A stretch of DNA of 64,000 bases from CAUZIZ01 sp965219005 (lineage in GTDB: Bacteria; Acidobacteriota; UBA6911; RPQK01; JAJDTT01): the NCBI GenBank assembly GCA_965219005.1, contig CBDCMS010000003.1, forward strand, positions 868,001 to 932,000, read 5' to 3'. The translations under genes were made by a program, and so were the position numbers. The notes under the pieces were generated by a model. The model searched no databases, was not told where the DNA came from, and was given only the letters and a program-made list of their open reading frames with translations. Positions 9,212 through 19,039 of the stretch are shown in pieces. Positions within the stretch are counted from its first letter, which is position 1; each line of letters starts with the position of its first letter.

Positions 9212-11749
9212 CTAGTGCCGATGAAGCGGTTCTGATTGTCGAAGAGCGCGGCGTTGAAAGTTCGTTCCACCCCGGCTTCGTCGCCTTCGTTGATCAGGGG
9301 AAAAGCGATGGCCAGGCCTGTGTCGAAGATCCCCAGAGAGTTGACGATCAGATCGAAGCGCTGGAATAGGGGTGTGGCCGCTACCCCCACCTCTGCAATG
9401 AGATCCCCCAGAGCTGCGGGAGTCAGATAAGAGGAGACCTGGGCCGCACCGCCTGCCGCCTCGAAGAGCTGAAAGATGGCAGAACCGGCCAGGTGCTGGT
9501 CCATCGTGACGCGGGCCCAGCCAACCCCGTTGCCCTGCCCGGACGTGATCAGACGCACGACCCCCTTGGGGTTGAGGTTGGCGTCGAAGCTGGTTGCGGT
9601 TTCCTGGCCGATCGTCACCTGCATCGGACTGCTGTCAGAGTTGAAGAACTCGATGGTTGCCGAGGCAGCTTGGGCCGTGGTGTTGAAAATGATCGCAGAA
9701 GTCTTGATCTGGATGGCCCCGAAGATGCCGTCCCCGACGTGAGAAAAGGCCAGGTTCGTGACGTCGCTCTGTTCCGGTGCCGGCGAGACCATGGGCAGGG
9801 AGGTGAGCTGATCTCCGGTGGAGCGCAGAGTGATCCCAGCGAAGGGGAGGCCGGTCCCACTCGGTCCCGGATCCGGTGGACCGGGGGTAGTGATTTCGAC
9901 CTGGTTGGAGGGAAGGCTTTCACCCTGATCGTAGACCGAGGTGACGACGTACCGGTATGCGGTGCTCTGCTCCACGTTATCATCCGTGAACATCGTCACC
10001 CCTGCCCCCAGGTTCGCAATCCGATCAGCGGGATCGACCTGAGGGGAAGCCGGGGCTACCGAACGGTAGATGTTGAAGCCCTGCAGAGTGGGCAGCGCCG
10101 TGGTGGGACTCAGATCGCTCTCGCTCGATCCGTTGGTCGCCAGCGAAAGGCTCATCTCATAGAAGAAGTCGGGTCCCCCCTCATCGAAGGCATCGAAGAT
10201 CTCGATAAGATACCCGCCGGTCTCGGGGAGGGTGATCTCCAAACGAGAATCAAAGGACTCTCCGAAGTCATCATTGAATCCGATTTCATCCGGGAGTCCG
10301 TCTTCATCAAGATCCTGGTCCAAATAGAGGACAACGATCGAGTCGAGAACCGACTCCAGGCTCTCCGCAGCAACATCAATCACGATATTCTGGCCCGCCA
10401 TACCCTCGAATCGCCAAACATCTGCATCGAAGTCGGGGTCGATGGTTCCCCTCGCCGTCTGACCGAACTCCAATGGGTCGGGGTTGTCGAGTTCGTCGTT
10501 GGGCTCCGTCTCGTCCACGAATTCATCTGGACCACCCCCGACATCCGGAGGCTCGGGCAGGTCCCAGCTGAGTAGCAAGCGATCCTGACCTTCGAGCTGG
10601 ACCGAAAGGCTTCGAGGAGGCGGTAACTCCTGCCCTGCTGTGCTCGGTACAACTGAGTCCGCGGCGGCGAAAGTCCGCACATCGGGAGCCGAAGCCGGGT
10701 TCGCTCGCGCCGGCTGCTCGAGAGCCGCCGTGATGGCGGGCTGAGGTCCCGCCACGGAACGAATCACAACGGTTCCCTCAAATTCAGCGATGTCCTCCAC
10801 TCCTTCAAACAGCTCGAACAAAAAAATCCCCAGATGGCCCAAAGGAGCCAGTGTCCGCTGGCGTGTGGCCAGGGTGGCGCCGTCGGTCCGATTCAGCTCG
10901 AATTCCAGGGTAACCGCCTCGCTTTCATTGGGGTTGGCGGCAGCTATCCCGGTCTGACTCTCTCCAATGGAGTCGGCGAAGATTGTAAACTCGGTGCCCG
11001 GACTGGAAGGGGCCACTCCCACGTCGGTGAGCGTATTCCCGGCCGAGTCCCGAATACCAAAACTACCCGCACCGCCAATGGGCTGATCGGAATGCACATG
11101 GGCCCACCCGGTAGTCAGCCCACCTGTCCCCGAGGTGGTGAAGCGCCGAGACTCTCCATCTGTCAACTCAAATGGAATGACGCTGTCAGTCACACCCCCA
11201 ACGGTCACCACCAGGGGGTTACCTTGATCGTCGTAGAACTCGATGCGGCTGCTGCTGCCTCCGGATACCGAAGGGCTGTCCACCAATTGAATCGTAGTCT
11301 GAAAAGAGAGGTCGGTTCCCTCGATCACACCGTTTCCAATATGAGGGAAAATCATAGCCACCCCGGTACTCTCCACCGAGAAAGAGGGGGGCCAGATGTG
11401 GTCGTGGGGAACGGGTTCCAGAGCTTGATAGGAGCTGCGAGGCCATCCTCCAGGAAGCCCCAACGACAGGCCTTGCACCTGGGCTTCCGACAAACCGTAG
11501 GTGGCAGCCAATTGGTCCCGCACGAAGTCTTCCGTCACGGCTGAGCCGCCCGCGAACCAGACCACGCCGACCCCGGTCAACACGGCCAGGGGAAAAAGCC
11601 AGATCAGTACCGGAAAACGCCTGCTGGAGACGGTCCCGAACTCAACTGGCGTTTGAGGTCGACGATTCTGCTCCCGATCGAAAGTCTGCATCACTTCTGG
11701 TTGAGCCGAGTCGCTTCGAAGTTTGCTCCCAAAAAGACCCAAGGTCTTC

Positions 11750-12376
11750 TTATTCTAGGCTACGAAGTCGCACTCCATCAAGAGGACGAAATGGGGAGGA
11801 TACATCCCCCTTGGTTGGTGCCGTCGCTCGCGCCCACCGACTCGGTGTCGCTGGGATTCGCCGCTGCGGTGACAGGGATTCAACGAGAAAACCCAGGCCT
11901 CCCGTCTGATTTTCGTCGCCCGGGTTCCGAAGTACCGTGATGCTGATGTCGAGAGGACTGCCGCTCTCTGGAGTCACCAGCTGAAGTTTTGCTTGACTCC
12001 CGTCTGCGGACTTCACTCGAAGCTCGAACCGCTCCTGGCTGGGACCCTGTTTCATGGTACCTGTGCCGACGATTGTGCTGGCCTCAAGAGCCGACAGGTC
12101 TACATCCACACTCCGAACCTCGGCGCTAAAGGTGGACAAGGCAAACTGCTCCGGGCTCTGTTTGATTCGAACTGAGAATCCGGTCACCGGACAGCTCTCT
12201 CCCTCGACCTGACATTCTTCCCTCAGGAATTCAAATCTGAAAAGAGGACTGAAGAAGATCTTGGCCTGATAGGAATTACCGAAACCTCCTCCGTTATCCA
12301 CCCGAATGGGACCATCGACCCGGTTCAGCTCGAACCCCAGGGTCAGCGACTCGGTCTCCCAGTGGGAGGTCGACAC
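11750..12376 (-). pseudogene. Internally deleted remnant of the large surface protein (fragment copy C)
   Basis: The frame joins two distant parts of the large surface protein. TESLTLGFELNRVDG matches the N-terminal module (EAVTLEFELNRTDG in copy A), and directly after it PIRVDNGGGFGNSYQ matches the C-terminal half (GPVQLDNGSGAGNLHQ in copy A); several hundred residues between them are gone, joined at the shared Asp-Gly. Further C-terminal matches (SPEQFALSTFSAEVR) follow, then the sequence diverges near SLSPQRRIPATPS. Upstream of 12376 the frame is lost and 12377-12574 contains only degenerate pieces. It sits immediately upstream of copy A, as expected for a decayed tandem duplicate. Confidence 0.6.
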
Positions 12377-12574
12377 CTACCTGGGCCAGTATTAAGGAGC
12401 CGAGTCCGACAGAGCCACGAACGGCTTGACTCGTTAGCAATATGAGCCGAAGTCCCGAGGAGAGAGCCGGATAACAGCAGGATCTCGCAGATCCCCAACC
12501 CCTCGCTCGCGCTTCAGGCTTCCATGGCTCGGGCAGTTTCTTTTCTCGAAGAGGGCCGGCACGGCGTGGGCGAG

Positions 12575-12832
12575 TCATCGATAGACCTCACGTCGGTGGC
12601 TGACTCGCACCACCGAAATTAGAAGTCGCGTTCCGTCGAAGGCATAGATGATGCGGTGGACTCCAACACGGAGTCTTCGCAACCCCTTCCACTTCCGGCT
12701 CAGAGCCTCTCCCTTAAGCGGATCATCACGCAATCCTTCGACGCCATGGAAGACTCTTTGTTGCTCCTTCTTGTTGAGCTGGCCGAGCTCTTTCAGGGCG
12801 CGCCGGTCCCATCTAATCGAGACCGAGTTCAC
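12575..12832 (-). CDS. RelE/ParE-family toxin
   Basis: About 85 residues: SIRWDRRALKELGQLNKKEQ near the start, then a basic core (LSRKWKGLRRLRVGVHRIIY) and the C-terminal VVRVSHRREVYR typical of RelE-type ribosome-dependent mRNA endonucleases (the HR-x-x-VY ending is characteristic). I chose GTG 12832, which overlaps the antitoxin gene by 20 bases and has GAGG six bases upstream; the frame is open to 12874. Encoded downstream of and translationally coupled to the RHH antitoxin gene. Such pairs often sit in rearranging regions, as here between two decayed cassette copies. Confidence 0.85.
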   Translation of the reverse strand: MNSVSIRWDRRALKELGQLNKKEQQRVFHGVEGLRDDPLKGEALSRKWKGLRRLRVGVHRIIYAFDGTRLLISVVRVSHRREVYR

Positions 12833-13031
12833 GCTTGGCCTCGTCGTGATCGACCCACTCGGCGCCGGGATCACGTAGGCGGCTAAGGGCGACTTCTAGA
12901 TCCTCGCGCTCATCTAGAAAGCGTTCTAAAGCCTCGATAATGAAGGAACTCTTCGTTCTCCGCGTATCCCTGGCTAGATCGGAGAGGCGACTCGCAAGCT
13001 CTTCTGGAATCCTGACCGACTGGGTCACCAT
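12813..13031 (-). CDS. Ribbon-helix-helix antitoxin
   Basis: 72-residue protein beginning TQSVRIPEELASRLSDLA, a ribbon-helix-helix DNA-binding fold of the RelB/CopG kind, with an acidic C-terminus (EWVDHDEAKREL) that should wrap the toxin. A strong ribosome site (AAGGAGG, 7 bases before ATG 13031) fits high antitoxin synthesis. The upstream region has two TGTAA repeats (around 13058 on the plus strand as TGTAACCGCTGTAA), a possible autoregulatory operator, which is inference. Expected to neutralise the RelE toxin and repress the operon. Confidence 0.85.
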   Translation of the reverse strand: MVTQSVRIPEELASRLSDLARDTRRTKSSFIIEALERFLDEREDLEVALSRLRDPGAEWVDHDEAKRELGLD

Positions 13032-13166
13032 CTAAACCTCCTTCACCCATTGTAACCGCTGTAATACATTAGAACCAAATCGCGTCGGAGGTTTGTGCTC
13101 GTCGCTCGTTGCTGATCGCTGGCTCGCTTGACTCGGCTTGCACAGATCTCCATGATTTTGTCGCGC

Positions 13167-14000
13167 ATGCGTGAAGTCTTTGTGGATTGGCTGCAGAAGG
13201 AGGGTCTTCCGGGTTGGCTGGTGCCGGGCTACTGGCTCATGCTCACACTGGCCATCATCGTCGGCTCGCTGCTGGCAATCTACTTGTGGAAGCGCACCGG
13301 GCAAGAAACCCGGATTGCCTCGGATCTTCTTTTCTGGGGGATCCCCTCACTCTTCGTGGGAGCCAAGTTCCTTTTCTATCTGCAGTTTGGCTTCCCAAAT
13401 CACCTGACGGACTTCTGGGCACCGAGTGGGCTCAGTCTCTATGGAGGACTCCTGGGCCTTCTGACCGCCTGGACTTTGTACTACCAGTTCCGTCCCTACT
13501 CGGTCCTTCTCTTCCTGGACTCCGCCACTCCCTCGCTGGCCCTGGGATTGTGCTTGGGACGAATCGGCTGCTTTCTGGCTGGATGCAATGGAGGCTTCGC
13601 CTGCGACCTGCCCTGGGGTGTCGAGTTCCCCCGTGCGACAGCCACCTTCTATCACCAGCAGCAGGCGGGGCTGGTGGAGGACTGGCAGACGCTCTCACTG
13701 CCAGCGCACCCCACCCAGCTGTATGAGTCGGTCTTCGGCGCAGTTGCCTTCGTTCTGCTGTTGTTCTTGCGAGGCCAGGGGCTAAAGCAGGGCCAGCTCT
13801 TCTTCACCGGGATCCTCTGGTACGCCGTCTACCGCTTTGCCACCGAGCCGTTGAGGGCCGATGCGGGAGGCCTCCATCCGCTGGGCATCTTGACCTTCGC
13901 ACAGTTCGTATCCGTGCTGGCTGCCCTGGGATCTGCGATTGGATTGTTCTGCTTGAGCCGGGTACAGGCTACCAAGCCGGGTAGACCTGTCGCTGGTTGA
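13167..14000 (+). CDS. Lgt-like prolipoprotein diacylglyceryl transferase homolog (cassette copy B)
   Basis: 277-residue polytopic inner-membrane protein. Lgt transfers diacylglyceryl from phosphatidylglycerol to the lipobox Cys of prolipoproteins. Family features seen: YGGLLG near residue 93, the signature GRIGCFLAGCNGGF near residue 131, HPTQLYES near residue 184 and RFATEPLRAD near residue 223. The signature has Cys residues where Escherichia coli-type Lgt has GNFINGE, so this is the Cys-containing subfamily and its substrate may differ. Start ATG 13167 chosen by alignment with copy A (MRKVFVEF versus MREVFVDW); the frame is open to 13128. Unlike copy A it points away from its cassette partners: its 3' end converges on the secreted-protein gene 12 bases away, so this gene or its neighbours were inverted after duplication. 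Confidence 0.82.
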   Translation: MREVFVDWLQKEGLPGWLVPGYWLMLTLAIIVGSLLAIYLWKRTGQETRIASDLLFWGIPSLFVGAKFLFYLQFGFPNHLTDFWAPSGLSLYGGLLGLLTAWTLYYQFRPYSVLLFLDSATPSLALGLCLGRIGCFLAGCNGGFACDLPWGVEFPRATATFYHQQQAGLVEDWQTLSLPAHPTQLYESVFGAVAFVLLLFLRGQGLKQGQLFFTGILWYAVYRFATEPLRADAGGLHPLGILTFAQFVSVLAALGSAIGLFCLSRVQATKPGRPVAG

Positions 14001-14012
14001 ACCCGCAGAACA

Positions 14013-14930
14013 TCACAGCTTAGGGCCCCGAATCGACGGAAGCCCGTGGGCTGCGACTCTCGGAAGATCCTCCTGCGGATCGCCCAGTGCTTCGACGTCC
14101 GGCTGCACCCAGACATCGACAATGATCTCGTTGGTCACGGTCCGATTTGGATCTCCGCCCTGGGCCGTTACTTTGTAAAAGGTCCTGGCTATGCAGCTGC
14201 GCTTATTACACCGGGGCTGAACTGGAGACACCAATTGGAATACGGCATCTCCGGTTTGAGAACCGAGCGCCGTCTGGAACGGGCTTGGGATCGTAATGCG
14301 TTTTTCAAATCCCGACGCGAGCCTTATGCTCATCCAGCTGCTCGTTTCGGTGATGGAGAAGCTCCAGGGACCGGGCTCCGGTGAGTCGAGGTCCTTTCCG
14401 CAAAACACTTCGAACCGGAAATCGATCCGGTTGCGGTTTTGCATGTAAAGTAGAGTGCTACCCAACTCGCTTCCCGCAGAAGCAGAAGGAAGAACCTTCT
14501 CTTCCTTCACCAGGATCGAGAGCCAGCGGGTTTGAAAGGGCTTTTTTTTATCCTCGGGGATGGCCTTGATCTTGACAGTCACCGGCTTCTGCCTATTCCT
14601 GAACTCGAGTTGGGCGTGTGTTCGATGTTTGATCTCGCTGCGGGTGCTGGGCCCCCGCTGAATATTACGGCTGGCGAACAACTTCGTGTCCCGGATGGTC
14701 AAGAATTCCCACTGGGCCAACTCACCAAAACGCGCGATGCTGGAGCCCTCCCGGCCCGCACAGATCTTCACCGGATCGGGGTCGAACGTAATCAGCGAGT
14801 TCAACAGCTCACAACACTCTTGAGTCGGGCCGCCCACCTCATCGTAGTTGGCTAGATTGCTGAGTCCCAGCATAGCCAGCAGAAGAAGAATCTTGAGATC
14901 CAGGCCGCGCATCATTACTCGTTTTTTCAT
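14013..14930 (-). CDS. Secreted protein of unknown function (cassette copy B)
   Basis: Paralog of the 6071-5040 product, about 305 residues from ATG 14930 (frame open to 14963). Signal segment LKILLLLAMLGLSNLANY, then ECCELLNSLITFDPDPVKIC, matching copy A almost residue for residue, while the middle is strongly diverged; KVTAQGGDPNRTVTNE near the C-terminus again matches. The shared N-terminal Cys pair plus ICAG/ICPG could form disulfides or be modified. It follows the large surface-protein pseudogene with an overlap or short spacing on the same strand. No recognised domain. Confidence 0.68.
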   Translation of the reverse strand: MKKRVMMRGLDLKILLLLAMLGLSNLANYDEVGGPTQECCELLNSLITFDPDPVKICAGREGSSIARFGELAQWEFLTIRDTKLFASRNIQRGPSTRSEIKHRTHAQLEFRNRQKPVTVKIKAIPEDKKKPFQTRWLSILVKEEKVLPSASAGSELGSTLLYMQNRNRIDFRFEVFCGKDLDSPEPGPWSFSITETSSWMSIRLASGFEKRITIPSPFQTALGSQTGDAVFQLVSPVQPRCNKRSCIARTFYKVTAQGGDPNRTVTNEIIVDVWVQPDVEALGDPQEDLPRVAAHGLPSIRGPKL

Positions 14931-14949
14931 TTCTCTGATCGGCTCCGGT

Positions 14950-17900
14950 TCACTCAAAGGCAACGATCTGTTGTGTTTCCAGGGTGGCGTCGGCCCCTCC
15001 GACTCCGGTCGGCGTCGAGGTCATTCGGGCGATGCCGGTCACGGGGATATCGCCCTGGGGAAACTGGACCGGCAAAGCGCGGAAGTTGATCTGCAGCTCG
15101 AGGCTCGACCGGTCATCCAGCAGGGCCGGCTCCTCTTGGGCATCATCAGGTCGGTACCAGAAGAGAAGCTCGGTGGCCTCGTCTTCGGCAACCTGTCTTT
15201 CGACTCGGATCTTGATTTCGAGAGAGACTCCTCCGGCGTCGACCAGCTGCAGCTCGGCCGCGTTCTCCTCCAGAGCCAGCACCTTCAGATCGAAGTTGGT
15301 CTGGTTGAATCCCAGTTTCATCCTGCCGCTGCCGACGATGTTCTCTCCATCCCCGGTGCTCAGCTCGCTCAGGGCCATGTCGGCGCCGGGTATCCGAACC
15401 CGGAGCTCACTCAACACGAACTGCTCGGGGGGTTGTTGAAAGAGAAAGAAGAAATCCCCGCCGCCCTCCGCTCCCTGGATCGCAGACTGCGGCGTCTCCG
15501 CAGCGCCCAACCCTGCCCGGAAGACGGGCGAAAACAAGATCTTGACTCGATAGTTGTTGCCGACGCCGGTCCCGTTGTCGATCTGGATCGGGCCGTCGAC
15601 GACCCCGGAAGGCACTGGGGCCACCAGATTGCCCGCCCCATCCAGACCGGCTTCCACCTGAATCGTGCCGCCTGCCGTGGTTGGGAAATGGACCACGGGG
15701 TTCTCTCCCAGATTCGTTCCGAGGAGAGTCATAAGCTCGCCCGGAAGCGGAAACTGGGGTGTGATCTGCCTCAGGTTGGCCTTGGTCGCGTCCGGGTTCG
15801 CGATGGTGATTTCCTGGGTGGTCTTCCGAACGATGGGGAGGTCGGCATCCGGCCGACTGGATACGGACGTGAACTCAGTCGTAATCGTGATGGGTCCTGC
15901 GGAATCAGGCAGGTTGATCAACCCGGGCAGGAAGAAGAAGTGTTGGTCGGCATCGTCCCTCACTTCGGAAAAGGGTTCCTTGGCGTCGAGCGTCAAATCC
16001 AGAGTGAGCCCCCCTGAAGGAGTGCCGTCGATCTTGCCCGAACCCTGAACGTGCACTCCGTCGCTTTTTGACGATGACGGTATCGAATTCCACGCTTCCG
16101 TCACCACTGGCGATCAGTTTCAATACCCGGCTGTTCGATCCCAGGGCGAAGTAGCCGAAAGACAACTCCTCTCCCACACCCACAGCGTCGGAGTTGAAAC
16201 CCAGTTCGGGAGCGGAGATTTTTCACCTTCTCCAGCGCGAAATCGTTGTCGTTCTGGTGCAGCGTCCAGCGCAGGGCCGGAGAGGTTCCAGCCAGGTTCT
16301 GGGCAAGGACCATGGTAGAAGGTGCGAATGGATTGAGCCTGCCGGGAAGGGTCGGGATTGAGGTGAGTCTTGCTCCAGCCGATCGAAGGGCCAAACCGGC
16401 CATGAACTCCCCGCTCGAAATGGACAGGGAGCCCGAGAAGTCATTGATGTCCAGTGGATCTTCTCCGAGTGTCGCCGGCAGGTCTGGAAAGAGCTCCGGG
16501 ACGAAGAGGGCTGTATGTCCGCCAAGAGGAATCTGAACCTGCTTGAACGCAATGAATTGCCCATCGTCTCGCCACAGGGAAGTGCTCACGTTCTTCAATT
16601 CACCACGCTGCTCGGACTCCTCGACCTTGGGAAGGGCAAGCGCCATCCCCGTATTGAAAGGATCCCGGGTGTTGACGAACACGGTCAACTGTTGGCGCAG
16701 TCGCGGCGGACCCACGCCAACCTCGGTCTGAGGATCCGAAGCGTTTGTGGTGGTACGCACCGATGAGAAGGTCGCGGCTTGGCCTCCAACTGTGAATCTC
16801 TGGAAGATCGCCGAACCACTCAAGTGCTGGTCCATCGTCACTCCGGCCCAACCGACACCTTGTCCCGAGCCCGAGTTCACCATTCGGACGACTCCTTGCG
16901 AAGCCACTTGAAAGGGGAAAGAAGAAGCAGTCTGATTCCCTATGGTGACCGTCATCGGGGTCGAATCCGAGTTGAACAGATCGATCATTCCTGAGGCGGC
17001 AGTGGCAGTGTTGTTGATCAGGATGAACGTCGTCCTGATCTCCAGCCCTCCAAAGACGCCGTCACCAACCTGAGGGAAAATCATCTTGGTAACCGGGCTC
17101 TCCGGGGGCGGGGGAAGAACGGCGGGCAAGGACGTCAGTTGGTCCCCCGTAGATCGAAGCGTGAGGGCGGAAAAGGAGGGTCCGGCCTGCGTCGGTCCGA
17201 GAGTGGTTATCTCTACCTGGTTGGAGGCTGGACTCTCCCCCTGATCGTAGACAGCCGAGACGACGTATCTGTAACTGGTGCTCTGCTGGACGCTGTCGTC
17301 CGTGAACATCGTCACCCCTGCCCCGACGGTGCCAACCCGATCCGCGGGATCGACTTGAGGAGCAGCCGGAGCAGCCGAGCGGTAGATATTGAAGCCCTGC
17401 AGAGTGGGAACAGCCGTGGTAAGGTCGAGGCTGTTCTGGCTCGATCCGTTCGTCGCTAGCGAGAGACTCATCTGGTAAACGAAGTCGGGCGCGCCGTCAT
17501 CGAAGGCATCGAAAATCTCGATGAGATATCCGCCAGTCTCGGGGAGGGTCATCTCCAAACGAGAATCAAAGGACTCTCCAAAGTCATCGTTGAATCCGAT
17601 CTCGTCGGGGAATCCGTTTTCATTGAGATCCTGGTCCAGATAGAGGACGAGGAACGAGTCCAGGACTGAGTCCAGACTCTCCGCGTCAACGTCAATCACG
17701 ATATTCTGACCCGCTGTTCCCTCGAAACGCCAAACATCTGCATCGAAATCGGGGTCGATGGTTCCTCGCGCCGTCTGACCGATTTCCAGAGCGTCGGGGT
17801 TGTCGAAATCATCGTTCGGCTCGGTTTCGTCTACGAACTCTCCGGGGCCACCCCCAACATCGGGTGGCTCGGGCAACTCCCAGTTGAGGAGCAGACGATC

Positions 17901-18940
17901 CTGACCCTCCCGTTGTACTGACAGGTTCTGGGGAGGGGGTAATGCTTGCCCTGTCGTACCCGTCATGATTGGATCTGCGGCTCTGAGAGGATCCCCGCCG
18001 TGATTAATTGATGATTGGTCTATCGTCATCTCAGCAGCGGCTAGCTGGGATCCTGACACGGAGCGGATGACAACACTCCCTTCGAACTCCTCGATCCCAG
18101 AGAATCCAACGAAGATCTCCGAGAGAAAACGCGCGAAGTGACCCCGTGGACCCAGCTGCTGGTGCTCCACAGCGAGGAGATTTCCTTGTTGGCTATGCAG
18201 CTCGAAGTCCAGCGAAAGGCTCTGGTCGTCGTGGGGATTGGCGACAGCCACACCAGTGCGACTGGGGCCGATGGAATCGGCGAAAATCGTGAATTCCTGT
18301 CCCAGATCGGCTGCTGCGACACCCACGTCCGTCAGCACGCTCCGGCCCCGTTGCGCAAGCCAAAACTGGAAGTGACGTGGATGGGCTGATCGGCGTGAAT
18401 ATGGGCCCAACCCGACTTGACCTCCGGTACCGGAGGTCAAGAACCGCTGCAGCTGACCGTTGGACAGCTCGAAGGGAAAGACGCTCGCCGTGTTCCCATT
18501 CAGTGTGATGTCCAGGGGGTTGCCCCCGTCATCGTAGAACTCGATTCTTCCCGTGACCGGATCCGGTCTTTCGAAGAACGTATCTTCCAACAGCTCAATG
18601 GTGGTCTGCAAAAAGAGGTCGGTTCCGTCAATGGCCCCGTCCCCGAAATGGGCAAGGACCAGGTCGACGCCCGAATCGATCACGAGGGGGGCGTGGGGTG
18701 GTCATGAGGAGGCGACTCGAGGCTGGCCAACGAGCTGGGTTTCCAGCCTCCTGGCAGCCGTAGGGAGATCCGGTCCAACTGGGCCTCAGTCACACCATAG
18801 GTTTCCAACAACCGCCGCTTGATCCACTGTTCGGTAATGGCCGAGCCTCCGGTGAAGTAAATCGTCTATACCACGACTAGGACGAAGAGAGGAAACAACC
18901 AGGCAATGTAAAGTGCCTTTCGATGTTGCCGACGGCTCAT
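14950..18940 (-). pseudogene. Large FN3/PPC surface protein, cassette copy B, multiply inactivated
   Basis: Diverged paralog of copy A, same domain order. ATG 18940 starts MSRRQHRKALYIAWLFP, but codon 25 in the membrane segment is TAG (18868-18866), aligned with the Trp of VVWFAGG in copy A. Further lesions: a frameshift at a G6 run (18686-18691), a shift out and back around 18320-18420 (good sequence GWAHIHADQPI is in another frame), and two single-base shifts at T5 runs (16219-16223 and 16065-16069) where the plus-one frame carries VGVGEELSFGYFALGSNSR. The PPC domain inside FN3 (DETEPNDDFDNPDALEIGQ) and the C-terminal half (14950-16060) are intact. Not translatable as one protein; the homopolymer shifts might be assembly errors, the amber and the 18.4 kb shift less so. 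Confidence 0.75.
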
Positions 18941-18964
18941 GTTCTCCCTAACCAAGGCCCCATG

Positions 18965-18991
18965 TTGACAGTGCACAAAGTATACTACGCT
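18965..18991. promoter_or_regulatory. Weak candidate promoter in the divergent region between copy B and the giant gene
   Basis: A perfect TTGACA lies at 18965-18970 and the palindrome AGTATACT at 18979-18986, which offers TATACT on both strands. No pair with ideal 17-base spacing exists (plus-strand TACGCT is 15 bases from TTGACA), so this is only suggestive. Confidence 0.25.
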
Positions 18992-19039
18992 ATGTCACAA
19001 TGCTTAAACAGAAGGCTGGGAACCGGATAGCAGGGAGCC

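Larger units (their letters stand above)
6068..11691 (-). pseudogene. Large FN3/PPC surface protein, cassette copy A, interrupted by IS1182
   Basis: If the IS (7642-9211) and one CTAG repeat are removed, one frame of about 1349 residues runs from ATG 11691 to TGA 6068. Order of parts: cytoplasmic tail, membrane segment around residues 27-49 (VLIWLFPLAVLTGVGVVWFAGG), a repeated beta-module with FADSIGESQTG and LFELFEGVED signatures, an FN3 domain whose first strands (near 351-382) and remaining strands (near 534-600, GFNIYRS to SNQVEITT) are separated by a bacterial pre-peptidase C-terminal (PPC) domain (near 390-510), further module copies, and a C-terminal half of mixed beta domains. A TTG 17 codons upstream is a weaker start. 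The insertion falls near residue 826. It is a type II membrane-anchored surface protein in design; function unknown. Confidence 0.78.
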
